A stretch of DNA of 48,921 nt, taken from positions 1 through 48,921 of the IMG/VR virus record IMGVR_UViG_3300024352_000154. One strand, 5' to 3'. Positions 1 to 8,783 of the stretch are shown here, piece after piece. How positions within the stretch are numbered: position 1 is the stretch's first letter; the number at the start of each line of letters is the position of its first letter. A model generated the notes under the pieces. That model did not search any database, had not been told where the DNA came from, and worked only from the letters and a program-made list of their open reading frames with translations. This DNA comes from a virus. Position numbers and translations under genes: made by a program.

Positions 1-6
1 TGATAA

Positions 7-546
7 TCATGTTGGTGTATCTTGAGTGTACAAATCCCAATGAGTATACTTGTCTTTAGTCATTAGGCTTTGTAAATGATGTGTCCACACACCTGGATTT
101 GTAGCACCCCAAGTTCGGTCATCCAGTTTGAGTGTGGCATTGTAGTTGAGTTGATTAATGTAGGGTAACTTGACACTAATCATAGGTACAAACTTGGGAT
201 ATTCGTTATAAGCAGACTCTAGTACGCCTTCGATGTGTTCAACACCAAAGTCTAGAGCTACCCAATAGCCTGCTTTTAGACAGCCTATAATAACTTCGTC
301 CCATGCTTTGTATTCTTCGTGTGAAATACTTTTAGGATTAAAACTTTGACTAGTGCCAAAGTAAATTTGTTTAATGCGTTTGTTTTCGTCTAAGTATGCT
401 TGTGTGTCACCAGCAATACGTAGTATTTCTTCTAGCGGAGGAGTGCCTACTACAAATAGTGTATACATACCATAGCAAATAGTATGTTCGACTTCGTAGC
501 CTGTAAAGTAGACAATGTCTTGTCTTTCTTCAGTGTTTAATCCCAT
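7..546 (-). CDS. Unknown protein, 179 aa
   Basis: I do not recognise this protein. It is acidic and rich in aromatic residues (many Tyr and Trp), with no signal peptide, membrane segment, Cys cluster or nucleotide-binding loop visible. The ATG at 546 lies inside the end of the upstream dehydrogenase gene (10-base overlap), so it is translated as the last visible member of the operon that begins with the sliding clamp. Its stop codon is only six bases from the window edge, so further operon members may lie outside. Position suggests a partner of the two oxidoreductases and the transglycosylase upstream, but that is inference from context alone. Confidence 0.7.
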   Translation of the reverse strand: MGLNTEERQDIVYFTGYEVEHTICYGMYTLFVVGTPPLEEILRIAGDTQAYLDENKRIKQIYFGTSQSFNPKSISHEEYKAWDEVIIGCLKAGYWVALDFGVEHIEGVLESAYNEYPKFVPMISVKLPYINQLNYNATLKLDDRTWGATNPGVWTHHLQSLMTKDKYTHWDLYTQDTPT

Positions 547-1427
547 TTAATATAACCTCTGCTATAACCATTTGGACGATCCACACCATCCGCAAATGCT
601 TGTTGCCATTCTGTGTTACGATTATAACCTTTTGTCCAGAAAGAATCAACCTCTAGTTTACCGTTTTCAATCATCCAACGTGCTTCAAACATAGCACCAA
701 TAAATTCTTCTGTTCTTGGACTTGGTTTAACTGTAGTAACAGCCTTCCAAAGTTGTTGTTGTGCTTCTTCTTTACTTACTGCTTTACCAACAGCATCAAT
801 GATTACTGCATTGTTATTTAGATTAATGTCGGTACCTAGTTGATATTTTCCAGATAAATCTACTATCAAATCGTAACTGTCGGTAGTACCTAACAGTAAC
901 GCATCTCCCCAAAGTTCCTGATTACTAGAACCTAGTACATCTACTTCAAGTTCTGGAAAATGATGTGCCAGGTTATTAAAAACTACCCATGCAAGGAAAC
1001 CACTACCTAGGATTAAGCATTTACCATTTTGTCTACGTTCAAAAAGAGTATACGCTTGTCTAATACAGTTAACACCACAGGCCACTGGTTCTAAAATGTA
1101 ACGTGGATGTAGTTCTAAAACTGTTACAAACTCACCGTCACGACAGTTGTAATAATCTGCGTATGCTGGTTCGCCGCGGGTAGCAACATAATCGCCTACT
1201 TTAACACCTAATACACTGGCACCGACTTTAGTTACGATTCCTAGACCTTCGTGACCTTGCATGTGTAGTGGTAAAGGTCCAAAGTTGCCCTGCATCATAT
1301 CTATGTCACTGCGACATACACCAGTCATAACTGCTTTAACTTCAATTTCAGTTGACGTAGGTTCTGGCTTTGCATATTCTACTTCTTCAAAGTAACCTTG
1401 TCCAGTTGTTTGTAGACAGCGTGTCAT
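537..1427 (-). CDS. Medium-chain (zinc-type) dehydrogenase, MDR superfamily
   Basis: About 296 residues. The N-terminal GroES-like catalytic domain has Cys38 (context GVCRSD) and the GHEG motif with His59-Glu60, the usual catalytic-zinc ligands, followed by an EPVACGVNC segment. A Rossmann NAD(P) loop (ILGSGFLAW) follows. The protein is shorter than typical alcohol dehydrogenases (about 340-380 residues) and I see no four-Cys structural zinc lobe. I chose the ATG at 1427, which forms an ATGA overlap with the upstream stop; a TTG at 1454 in the same frame would overlap by 31 bases. By family it is an NAD(P)-dependent alcohol or polyol oxidoreductase. The substrate is unknown; next to another dehydrogenase it may act on a sugar or cyclitol-like group. 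Confidence 0.87.
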   Translation of the reverse strand: MTRCLQTTGQGYFEEVEYAKPEPTSTEIEVKAVMTGVCRSDIDMMQGNFGPLPLHMQGHEGLGIVTKVGASVLGVKVGDYVATRGEPAYADYYNCRDGEFVTVLELHPRYILEPVACGVNCIRQAYTLFERRQNGKCLILGSGFLAWVVFNNLAHHFPELEVDVLGSSNQELWGDALLLGTTDSYDLIVDLSGKYQLGTDINLNNNAVIIDAVGKAVSKEEAQQQLWKAVTTVKPSPRTEEFIGAMFEARWMIENGKLEVDSFWTKGYNRNTEWQQAFADGVDRPNGYSRGYIKWD

Positions 1428-2302
1428 AGTTTTTCTATTCTTTCGTGTATCCAAAGGTCAATTTCTAACTGTACTTTCCAGTACTCGTCATTATTTAGGT
1501 TTTCTACAGCATCTTTAATCATATTTAGGTACGCTTCTTCTGGACACCAGCCTAACTCAAATACATCTTTGGTATTATCTTGATTAATAAATGTAATAGC
1601 ACTACGTTCAACAGTCATACTGCGCCAGTTAGCACGGCAGTTCCATTTAGAACCAAATCCAATGTGACACTGGTCGTCTACATCATAAGTTCCATTTGGG
1701 TTTACAGTACCATACTCTGTGCTTTCGATATCTTTTAACAGCCATGATTGTATAGATGATTCGCCGTTAACTTTTTCTATGCGCCAGTCTGGATGTAGTG
1801 CAATATACAAACTTAATAAGTGTGGCATTAAGTCCCTACTAACTCCGCCAAATGCTAGTTTGCGTGTAGTAAACCAACTACCTGGGCTAGGAATACAGTT
1901 CTTTCTAATCCATTCGATGTCTACATTCTTTGCTACTTTAGCCTTTTCCTGTAATTCTGCAATATTGTCACGCCACATATTATTTTTAACCATCATAAAT
2001 CGTGTGCGTGGAAATCTTTTACATAATTTAGCCCATTCGTTTCTATTAATCAGTCCAGGCTTTTCAATAAAGACAATTTTACTGATAGGAGCCAGTTTAA
2101 CGGCTAATTCTAAATGCGTAAAATTTGGTGTGCAAATATGTACGGTGTCAAAAGACCCGTGAAGTAATATGGCTGGTTCTATACTAGGGAAGTCGGCATT
2201 TTTATTAATGTCTGTATCGACAGTACAAACTTCATAACCTAATTGAGTTAGGACAGATTTATATAACTGTCCTATTCCCATTCCTACAACTAAACTTTTC
2301 AT
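1424..2302 (-). CDS. Gfo/Idh/MocA-type oxidoreductase
   Basis: 292 residues. It begins with a Rossmann dinucleotide-binding loop (GMGIGQ, residues 7-12). At residues 55-82 it has the family pattern of a strand ending HICTPN followed by the EKP motif (Glu80-Lys81-Pro82), which places the catalytic Lys near the nicotinamide. The C-terminal part has the mixed alpha/beta content of the substrate domain, including a GGVSRDLMPH stretch that resembles the family's GG...D.G.H region. It shares ATGA overlaps with both neighbours, so it is tightly coupled to the MDR dehydrogenase. Known members oxidise or reduce sugars, inositols and nucleotide sugars. The substrate here cannot be read from the sequence. 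Confidence 0.82.
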   Translation of the reverse strand: MKSLVVGMGIGQLYKSVLTQLGYEVCTVDTDINKNADFPSIEPAILLHGSFDTVHICTPNFTHLELAVKLAPISKIVFIEKPGLINRNEWAKLCKRFPRTRFMMVKNNMWRDNIAELQEKAKVAKNVDIEWIRKNCIPSPGSWFTTRKLAFGGVSRDLMPHLLSLYIALHPDWRIEKVNGESSIQSWLLKDIESTEYGTVNPNGTYDVDDQCHIGFGSKWNCRANWRSMTVERSAITFINQDNTKDVFELGWCPEEAYLNMIKDAVENLNNDEYWKVQLEIDLWIHERIEKL

Positions 2303-2556
2303 CTATATGTTGGTAGTTCGTTAACACATTTAATAAGAGATCCGGATTGTTTGCCCGCTAATTGATGTAGCGCATAATCCGGAGAGGATACACAGGCTTC
2401 GTGCCCATTGAATTTATCTGCTAGGGCAATGGTGTTGCCAGTTTCTGCAAATTTAATTACAAGATAGTAGTCGTTTGGACCCACGGCATCTGCCGTTTTA
2501 TAAAACAAACCAAAACTTAATACTGCTAAAACACCAATGCCTAGTAGTTTTTTCAT
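2299..2556 (-). CDS. Small exported protein, 85 aa
   Basis: The N-terminus has two lysines, a hydrophobic stretch (about residues 4-18) and an ADA site near residues 22-24, a typical Sec signal peptide. The mature part would be about 60 residues with two Cys (near positions 55 and 77) that could form a disulfide in the periplasm. There is no lipobox. The start overlaps the stop of the DpdA-like gene, and the stop overlaps the start of the next gene (ATGA). The function is unknown. An exported protein between two cytoplasmic enzymes is probably carried by operon position rather than shared pathway. Confidence 0.72.
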   Translation of the reverse strand: MKKLLGIGVLAVLSFGLFYKTADAVGPNDYYLVIKFAETGNTIALADKFNGHEACVSSPDYALHQLAGKQSGSLIKCVNELPTYR

Positions 2557-4100
2557 TTTACGCCTTCTTCGAGTTCGTCAAGTTTAGCAATTTCATCATC
2601 GGTAAATTCTTCACCGTGCTCTAATTGTACACTCTCTTCCTCTACTTCGTCAAACAGTTTGGCAAATTGTGTACTTGCGTTTACAGTCTTCTTACCTACT
2701 GCTCCGCGAGTTCCAATAATACTTTGCCAAAATTTATTATACTCTTCAACGACTTTGTCTGCTTCTGCACGACTACTAGTAGCAAAAATGGCTTCTACTA
2801 CATCTTTAAAGAATAGTCTATCAAACCGTTCTTCTACTAACATAGCAGGAACAATGCCCAAATCGTATTGACGATTGGCTTCTTGTACAGCATTAATGTG
2901 CATCCAAACATTATGGCCCATTAAGATAGCGTAACTAAAACTATCCCACGAAGTTTTACCTTCCTTGCCAATCTTGTTTAGATCCCCGGGCCCGTAAATA
3001 CAAACATCTTTAATTTGAACCCCGTCAATAATTGGACTATTGTCAAAGTTTTTAAAATGTCCGTCCTGTACTACTGCATCGCGGAATAGTCTAGTATCTT
3101 TACTATATTTTTTATTATCGATACTAGGTAACATTCTATATACCCACTTAGTTCTGTCTTGTGTTTCTGTTTGAACGTATACTTGTCCGTTTGCAGTTGC
3201 TAAGAATGGACTAGCACAGTCGAAACTAATTGTAAAGTTAGGATTGTGATACTTGCGTACAGCACGTTGAATGTCTGTTAATAAACAAGCCCACTCTAAT
3301 TTACTAGTACCTAAGAAGTGCATCCAGTCTTGTTTGCCCTGTTCAAGTAATCCGTCAAATCGTAATGCTACTAGGCGTTTTAATACCAAGTGTACATCAC
3401 ACATATTCTGACCACCCATGGCCCAACCGTTAAATGCACGGTCACCGTAGACAGTAGGATCGCAGTACTTCTTCATTCGGTCATACCAATCGTCTGCATC
3501 GGTATGATTTTCACCTTGGAGAACGTTTAAGAATTTACAATTACCATTGCGATTGTTTACAAACCAATCGTTGTTAATGTAAGTACCTTGAACTGCTTCT
3601 GCGTATGTAGTAATGCCTGTGGCTTTTTGTCCAGCAGGGCTACGAGCTACCCAAGCAGGGATATCAAGACACATACCATAGTCCATTAGACTATCCATCC
3701 ACTTAAGAACCTGTTCACGTTTCTTTTGTGCTTTAGGACAGTTGGGATTCTTCCAATCGCCTTCCCATACACCTTTACCAATTTGGAAACCACCGGAGTC
3801 GCCTAGTACCCAACTAGTACTGCGATCTCTATTACGAAACATATCTTCGCTGTGATCAACTTTGTTAAGGTCTAGATTAGCATGACCTGCACTATACAAG
3901 CAGTGGTCATAGTAGAACGCACCTTTTTCCGGTTCTAAGTAGTTTAGACTTTCTACTCCGTTTTTAAAACTAGCAGGAACTCTTGCCGGATCAACATAGT
4001 TTCCATATCTTTGTTTACCTATAAAGGTACTATAGAAACCGCTAGTTGCCGGCAAAAAGTATGCGTAGTCGTTTTGTGTTGCGGTTAAATTTTTATTCAT
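2553..4100 (-). CDS. dpdA-like: TGT/DpdA-like 7-deazaguanine transglycosylase
   Basis: 515 residues. The motifs follow the tRNA-guanine transglycosylase fold: GDSGGFQ at residues 100-106 (Asp101 is the expected base-recognition/acid residue), LNVLQGE near 191-197, GWAMGG at 225-230 and ISFDCASP at 291-298, where Asp294 matches the covalent nucleophile. The C-terminal CxCxxC...H zinc site of bacterial tRNA TGTs is absent, as is reported for DpdA, the relative that inserts 7-deazaguanine bases into DNA. The C-terminal 60 residues are acidic. The gene sits in the sliding-clamp operon, which fits modification of replicating phage DNA. No preQ0 synthesis gene is visible here. A tRNA substrate cannot be excluded. 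Confidence 0.8.
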   Translation of the reverse strand: MNKNLTATQNDYAYFLPATSGFYSTFIGKQRYGNYVDPARVPASFKNGVESLNYLEPEKGAFYYDHCLYSAGHANLDLNKVDHSEDMFRNRDRSTSWVLGDSGGFQIGKGVWEGDWKNPNCPKAQKKREQVLKWMDSLMDYGMCLDIPAWVARSPAGQKATGITTYAEAVQGTYINNDWFVNNRNGNCKFLNVLQGENHTDADDWYDRMKKYCDPTVYGDRAFNGWAMGGQNMCDVHLVLKRLVALRFDGLLEQGKQDWMHFLGTSKLEWACLLTDIQRAVRKYHNPNFTISFDCASPFLATANGQVYVQTETQDRTKWVYRMLPSIDNKKYSKDTRLFRDAVVQDGHFKNFDNSPIIDGVQIKDVCIYGPGDLNKIGKEGKTSWDSFSYAILMGHNVWMHINAVQEANRQYDLGIVPAMLVEERFDRLFFKDVVEAIFATSSRAEADKVVEEYNKFWQSIIGTRGAVGKKTVNASTQFAKLFDEVEEESVQLEHGEEFTDDEIAKLDELEEGVK

Positions 4101-4317
4101 TAAGTTGTATCCAAATTTCGTAGTAAGGGTCGTAAGCCCAGCCTAACGGAGGATCCAACGGATCATAATGCTCTGGATGCGTCAGGGGAGTTACTGAAAT
4201 TTTATAACGCTTATTATAAGCCTCGTATATTTCTTTTCTAACAGACGCATTAGTATAATCGTGAGCCATTGGACCTTCAGTTATTGTTTCGTAACGATTC
4301 CAATTAAATAGTTTCAT
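4093..4317 (-). CDS. Unknown protein, 74 aa
   Basis: A soluble, Tyr/Trp/Pro-rich protein with no recognised motif; the C-terminal half has repeated Pro-Leu and Asp-Pro steps. I chose the ATG at 4317 because it makes an ATGA overlap with the upstream stop. A TTG at 4347 in frame would add ten residues but would overlap the upstream gene by 34 bases. The stop overlaps the start of the DpdA-like gene by 8 bases, so the two are translationally coupled. Function unknown. Confidence 0.62.
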   Translation of the reverse strand: MKLFNWNRYETITEGPMAHDYTNASVRKEIYEAYNKRYKISVTPLTHPEHYDPLDPPLGWAYDPYYEIWIQLNE

Positions 4318-4667
4318 TTTATTAAATGCTGTGCCAATACCATACAACTAATCCAAGTCCATACAGTATTAAACCCTACTAAAGTTGGCAAAAACTTTTT
4401 ATTACTGGCCCAAATTAATGCTAGACTAGTAGCCAAAGTCAAAAAGTACAACCACCAAAGGCTAATGCCAAAGATTAATCCTGGCACAATAATCAATGCC
4501 TTAGCAAACCAACTTACAAATTCTACAGTATTATAATTAGTCCAATACTCTTTTGTAAACCACATGCCGTAGCATTCTTTAACTTTTTGCCAACCTGTTC
4601 TATGATAAACGATAACCAATAAAACTACGGCGGCAATGTTAGCGTATAGTAATTGTTCAATAGTCAT
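4314..4667 (-). CDS. Small membrane protein, 117 aa
   Basis: Four hydrophobic segments are visible: about residues 5-21, 48-66, 67-85 and 93-113. There are few charged residues between them, so it is probably a polytopic inner-membrane protein. No family is recognised. It starts two bases after the stop of the sliding-clamp gene and overlaps the next gene by ATGA. As an early gene behind a sigma70 promoter it could modify the host membrane or exclude competing phages, but nothing in the sequence proves either. Confidence 0.68.
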   Translation of the reverse strand: MTIEQLLYANIAAVVLLVIVYHRTGWQKVKECYGMWFTKEYWTNYNTVEFVSWFAKALIIVPGLIFGISLWWLYFLTLATSLALIWASNKKFLPTLVGFNTVWTWISCMVLAQHLIK

Positions 4668-4669
4668 GA

Positions 4670-5404
4670 TTATTTGCTCTGTGCTGGCAAGATGTAATCA
4701 TATACAGCAACACCGCTGTCAACAGTAATCTGCATAGCACCTGCATCTGCAATCTTCATAGTAATATTACCATCGAGATTTAAAATGCTTTGTACTTGTG
4801 CAACAGGCCATGACCATGTGTGCTTTAACTTGCCGCCAACATCGTGTTGGAATACAAAAGAACCTGCGTGTGTACTTGCATCACCGAAGAAGAATACAAG
4901 ATTGTTATCTTCTGTACGAACTTGGAAAACAGTTTCTTCACTGTGTGCCGCACTTTGTAACTTCAAACGACCAATTGCCGCCATGCTTGGTTCAAACTCA
5001 ACTTCCCATGTTGCACCTTTGAACTTAACAGATTTTAGTTTTTCGTTAATAAGTTCTGATGCCATGAAACGATAATCGTTTTGGAAGTCACCTGCTTGGT
5101 TTTCAAAGTGCAAACCTACTGGAACTGTGTTGCCGTTACGTTCCGCAGTAACTACATCGATCTTTGCGTTTTCTTTATACTCTGGATTCTTCAAGTGAAG
5201 ATTTAACTTGTCCAAGTTTGGCATACCAAATGTGCCATCAAACTCTGATACTGGCTTGTGTGCAGTAGCAGTAACAATAACGCTACGATCCTCTGCCATT
5301 GATTCGATAGTTGTGCTATCTTTAGCACCTGTAATTTTTACCAAAGGCAAAAAGCCTAGGCTATGTGTATGTGCTACGATGTCGGTTAGAATATCTTTAA
5401 TCAT
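4670..5404 (-). CDS. 45: Sliding clamp, T4 gp45-like
   Basis: 244 residues, close to the 228 of T4 gp45. The pattern is of repeated beta-rich clamp domains with a central NDYRFMASELIN segment and a C-terminal YDYILPAQ strand. By family it forms a trimeric ring that tethers the gp43 polymerase to DNA; in T4 it also activates late transcription. The start is supported by AAGGAGA seven bases upstream of the ATG. It is the first gene behind a sigma70 promoter (5426-5454), and the polymerase gene ends just upstream at 5459, the replication-gene order expected of T4 relatives. Assignment rests on length, composition and context; sequence identity with T4 is low. Confidence 0.83.
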   Translation of the reverse strand: MIKDILTDIVAHTHSLGFLPLVKITGAKDSTTIESMAEDRSVIVTATAHKPVSEFDGTFGMPNLDKLNLHLKNPEYKENAKIDVVTAERNGNTVPVGLHFENQAGDFQNDYRFMASELINEKLKSVKFKGATWEVEFEPSMAAIGRLKLQSAAHSEETVFQVRTEDNNLVFFFGDASTHAGSFVFQHDVGGKLKHTWSWPVAQVQSILNLDGNITMKIADAGAMQITVDSGVAVYDYILPAQSK

Positions 5405-5425
5405 TTATAGTTCTCCTTAATGTTG

Positions 5426-5454
5426 ATTATATTTAGGTTTTTGGTCAAAGTCAA
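5426..5454 (-). promoter_or_regulatory. Sigma70 promoter of the clamp/DpdA operon
   Basis: Read on the minus strand: -35 TTGACT (5449-5454), exactly 17 bases, -10 TATAAT (5426-5431). The expected start leaves a leader of about 15 bases containing AAGGAGA before the clamp ATG. The spacer also contains CTAAATA, close to the late core, so the site could be reused late in infection. Confidence 0.85.
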
Positions 5455-5458
5455 GTCT

Positions 5459-8128
5459 TTAAAACTCAAACAGTTGATTAAATGTGTTCTTTTCTTCTGT
5501 GGATTTAATATCCCAGTTAAGAACTCCAATTAAGTTTTCTAGTTTGTTATCTATAATAGTTTGTTCCATTTCTGCATCGTCGAATGGAAGTTCCATAAAC
5601 CATTTAGGCAAACGTAGTTCGTCTACAGGATATGCTACCGATGTGTACCCTAGCGGATTTGCTTTGAGTTTACATACAATAACTTTTTGGCCGTCTGTGA
5701 CCTGCATACTATACTTGTCCGAATTCATTCGACGCAGAGTATTCCAATTAATACTTGCACGAACGTGTCCAGGCATATTAGCCTTGCCCTGTTTCTTTTC
5801 TTTGGCTTCGTACTCAGTAATGTTGTTGGCTCGCTTAGGAGAACCTTTCTCCCAACCAGGACGGGCCTTAAACTCTGTACGGAATTGAGTAATGTGATCT
5901 AATACTTGTTCTTCTGTAGCACCAGTTAGAACTTTCTCAAGTACATCACTTAAAAAGTCTTGAATAAATGCAGGAGTATCACTGCGCTTCAAGTCTAAGC
6001 CCATGGCCTTGATCTTGCCTGGTTTACCATCTACGTCTGCACGTTTGCCTTCTTTATCATAGTAAAGTACAGCATAACGTTTCTTAGTAATAAACAATCC
6101 TTTACTAGCAACAATTTCTCGACCTGCTCGAATAACATCACCACGACTTGGCGGGCAATGAAATGCCTGCTCCATAAACTTAACGAATGTACTGTTTACT
6201 TCCTCGCCAATTTGGTCATAGAGTGCAGTAACGTTTTCCTTAGTCCAAGGAATAACTCCAGATTCGATGTCTTTCTTTAATGTAGTATATGCACTGAAAT
6301 AACAAGAGTCTGTATCACCATAGATAACTGCCTTACCTACGTGATTGTATTCACCTGTGATAATTTCATTTACTTTACTAGCCATGTGTTTGGCAATTTG
6401 TCTACCGACTAGAGTAGTTGACTGTCCAATACGTTTATCGAAGAATCTACAACCTGGGTTAAGAATAGCACCATACAAACTGTTCAAGTTAATCTTTTTA
6501 ACTAACTGACGTTTATCCCAATACTCTTCTTCGACCTTGTTACCTGCCTGAATACATTCTTTTAATTTGGCCTGCATTTCTTTACGTTCAGCATACCAAC
6601 GCTTTAACAGTCCAGGAATAATACCTTCCTTTTCGTAGGTAAAGATTGTACCATTTGCCGAAAGCATCCAAGGCTGATGACTATCAAAAATAACTTTATA
6701 TACTTCTGCACCACTGTGTACAGTACTGTTGCCATCTTCCCAGTCTATGGTAATTTCCACATCTTTACGTTGTGCCATAACTGCTTCGTATTCGTCAGTT
6801 CCAAACTTGCCTTCCCAACTGCCTGCAAACGATTTCTTTTTAAGAGTCATTTGTTCATGGATAAATGCTTCTGTCATTGTAGGACGTAATTGACCTACAA
6901 TAGTTTCCGGACCCATGTTAAGCGCACGAATGGCGCTTGGATAAAGACTGTTAATATCCAGCGATCCAATCCAATCTTGCAGACCTTCTTTCGGATGTGC
7001 TACATAAGCACCAGCAGCCGCAGTATTTTCATCGTCATCTCGTTTAGGACGATTAGGAACTTGGAAACCTCTACGATGCGCTTCGTTAATAATAGCCTGT
7101 TCGGTAACAGCCACAGCACCCATTGTAGTCTGTAATAATACAGTATTTTCATGTGCAATTTTATTAGCAAGGTCAATGAATTTAAGTTTTTCATCTAGTT
7201 TGTTTAATAGTGCAACGTCTTGTCTGTTATACACAATAAATCTTTTAAAGTCATTGTTGTATAGTTGATCAAGTGTGCCTTCGTAAACAGTTTTGTTCTC
7301 GCCAATTTCCATTTCACCGATGGCATCTAATCGATAGGTGTGTCGTTCTTCGTAGGTAAACTTGCGATAAAGTTCTAGACTGTCTAAGTGTACACGACCA
7401 ATTAAGTCATATGTTTGTGCAGTCTTGCCATACTTTTCATATTCTCTACGTTTAGGAAATTGATTCCATAGACAGAAACGTCTTGTATCTTCTTTACTTA
7501 ACACCTGTGTCACACGGTTAACAGTATAAGGAATATCATAGCCTTCGCTGTTCCAACCTGTGATAATGTCTGCATCTTGAATTAAATCTAAGAATGTTTC
7601 CAACATATCTGCTTCATTAGTAAACAGATGTGTATCTGGAATATCGGCTACTAACGCTTCGGCTTCAGCAAAGGTTAATGTCTTTGGAGGAAGAGCCAGT
7701 GTAATTAATTTGTCTAACCATTTTAGGTGAACTGTGATAGCAGTAATTGGCATAAACGCATCTTCAGGAGTGCTATAGCCGCGTTCTGGATCGAAGTCCA
7801 CCTCAATGTCGAAGAAGCAAATATTTAGATTAGGTGCATCTTGATTTAGATAGTTTTCGCTTAGATGTACAAAAATTGGATTGATGTCGCTTTCGTATAA
7901 GTCCTTACCACTGTTAATGGCTAATTCTTTTCGAAAGTCTTTGGTGTTTTTACAAACTACCCTAGTCAGCGGATCGCCGTAAATGCTAGTAAACTTGCCT
8001 TTTTGATCCGGATAGTAAAACGTGTAGCGTACAGGATGTTCTTTGAAAACCCGTTCGCCTTGGTCGTTTCGCTCTACGACCTTAATAATATCATTCTCTC
8101 TGTCAAAGAGAGCGTCAACGTAACTCAT
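5459..8128 (-). CDS. 43: Family B DNA polymerase with proofreading exonuclease, T4 gp43-like
   Basis: 889 residues against 898 in T4. The 3'-5' exonuclease motifs are intact: FFDIEVD (Asp107, Glu109), GWNSEGYDIPY and YNRQD. The polymerase motifs follow in order: DINSLYPS near residue 393 (motif A), KINLNSLYGA (motif B) and YGDTDS near residue 604 (motif C). The C-terminus ends in an aromatic, acidic tail (FNQLFEF), plausible as the clamp-binding peptide seen in T4 relatives. No intein, intron or split is present, although this gene is often interrupted in T4-like phages. AGGAG precedes the ATG at 8128. It is probably transcribed with the two genes upstream. Confidence 0.97.
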   Translation of the reverse strand: MSYVDALFDRENDIIKVVERNDQGERVFKEHPVRYTFYYPDQKGKFTSIYGDPLTRVVCKNTKDFRKELAINSGKDLYESDINPIFVHLSENYLNQDAPNLNICFFDIEVDFDPERGYSTPEDAFMPITAITVHLKWLDKLITLALPPKTLTFAEAEALVADIPDTHLFTNEADMLETFLDLIQDADIITGWNSEGYDIPYTVNRVTQVLSKEDTRRFCLWNQFPKRREYEKYGKTAQTYDLIGRVHLDSLELYRKFTYEERHTYRLDAIGEMEIGENKTVYEGTLDQLYNNDFKRFIVYNRQDVALLNKLDEKLKFIDLANKIAHENTVLLQTTMGAVAVTEQAIINEAHRRGFQVPNRPKRDDDENTAAAGAYVAHPKEGLQDWIGSLDINSLYPSAIRALNMGPETIVGQLRPTMTEAFIHEQMTLKKKSFAGSWEGKFGTDEYEAVMAQRKDVEITIDWEDGNSTVHSGAEVYKVIFDSHQPWMLSANGTIFTYEKEGIIPGLLKRWYAERKEMQAKLKECIQAGNKVEEEYWDKRQLVKKINLNSLYGAILNPGCRFFDKRIGQSTTLVGRQIAKHMASKVNEIITGEYNHVGKAVIYGDTDSCYFSAYTTLKKDIESGVIPWTKENVTALYDQIGEEVNSTFVKFMEQAFHCPPSRGDVIRAGREIVASKGLFITKKRYAVLYYDKEGKRADVDGKPGKIKAMGLDLKRSDTPAFIQDFLSDVLEKVLTGATEEQVLDHITQFRTEFKARPGWEKGSPKRANNITEYEAKEKKQGKANMPGHVRASINWNTLRRMNSDKYSMQVTDGQKVIVCKLKANPLGYTSVAYPVDELRLPKWFMELPFDDAEMEQTIIDNKLENLIGVLNWDIKSTEEKNTFNQLFEF

Positions 8129-8208
8129 ATTTTAATTTTTCTCCTATGCCATTTAGGGCTGGCAAATACCAAACAAGTCATTTGTGGCTGACTAAACCTT
8201 TCTTTATA

Positions 8209-8502
8209 TTAGTTAATTAGCATTCTGATCAAGCCAACTGTGTCGATAGTGGTTAGCAAGATATAGTTGGCTAGCATACCAAATGATTTTCTAGTATAAG
8301 CGGCCCACGCATACATCGCACAGCCGCTAATCCATACAGGATACAGAGCAAGCAATGGCGGATTAGGTACAGTAACGGCCATAGTAATACTACAGCCAAT
8401 ACTAACAGCCCAGGCAAGTAACTCAACAATAAATCGAAATGGATGACTATTCCAGTCATCCTTGATCCATTGTATAGTTGGCCCAAAAATAGCGTCTATC
8501 AT
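8209..8502 (-). CDS. Small membrane protein, 97 aa
   Basis: Three hydrophobic segments at about residues 25-44, 46-62 and 77-94, separated by short polar turns, suggest a small inner-membrane protein. The N-terminal 20 residues are amphipathic and Trp-containing. No family is recognised. The start overlaps the upstream DsbA-like gene by ATGA. It is separated from the polymerase start by about 80 bases in which I see no clear promoter or terminator. Confidence 0.68.
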   Translation of the reverse strand: MIDAIFGPTIQWIKDDWNSHPFRFIVELLAWAVSIGCSITMAVTVPNPPLLALYPVWISGCAMYAWAAYTRKSFGMLANYILLTTIDTVGLIRMLIN

Positions 8503-8759
8503 TTGTCTTTGCCAACAGTAACGATAATTGTTTCTAAATCATCGAAATCACTGAATACATCGTTCCAGTTGCCTTTGTGTGCAATACTGATTGCTTTGTT
8601 AATTAGTGCAGGTTTGATTTCTAATTCTTCTGCTACTGCCTTAACTGTTTCTTTTAAGCCTTCTGTCAGACTTTCAATTTCATATTTGACTTGAACGCCT
8701 TCGTTAATTAGTCGCTCTAGTTTGGCCTTTTCTTCTGGTCCATAGGTTCTATTGCCCAT
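8499..8759 (-). CDS. dsbA-like: DsbA-like late-transcription DNA-binding protein, 86 aa
   Basis: A small helical protein of the size of T4 DsbA (89 residues). The order of features is alike: a helical N-terminal half with a KYEIESLTEGLK segment, then an AVAEELEIKPALINKAISIAHKGN region followed by an acidic tail with aromatic residues. In T4, DsbA binds double-stranded DNA and helps late transcription. The similarity is by eye and modest. AAGGAGAT lies just upstream of the ATG, and a strong sigma70 promoter lies 25 bases upstream. An alternative is an unrelated small helical phage protein. Confidence 0.55.
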   Translation of the reverse strand: MGNRTYGPEEKAKLERLINEGVQVKYEIESLTEGLKETVKAVAEELEIKPALINKAISIAHKGNWNDVFSDFDDLETIIVTVGKDK

Positions 8760-8783
8760 GATATCTCCTTAGTAATAAGTTTA

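Noticed and set aside
2553-4100. The transglycosylase as a plain tRNA-guanine transglycosylase
   Set aside because: The C-terminal zinc site is missing and the length (515) exceeds bacterial TGTs (about 375); DpdA-like is a better fit.
4528-4560. A TATAAT-like box inside the 117-residue gene as a promoter
   Set aside because: There is no matching -35 box at 16-18 bases.
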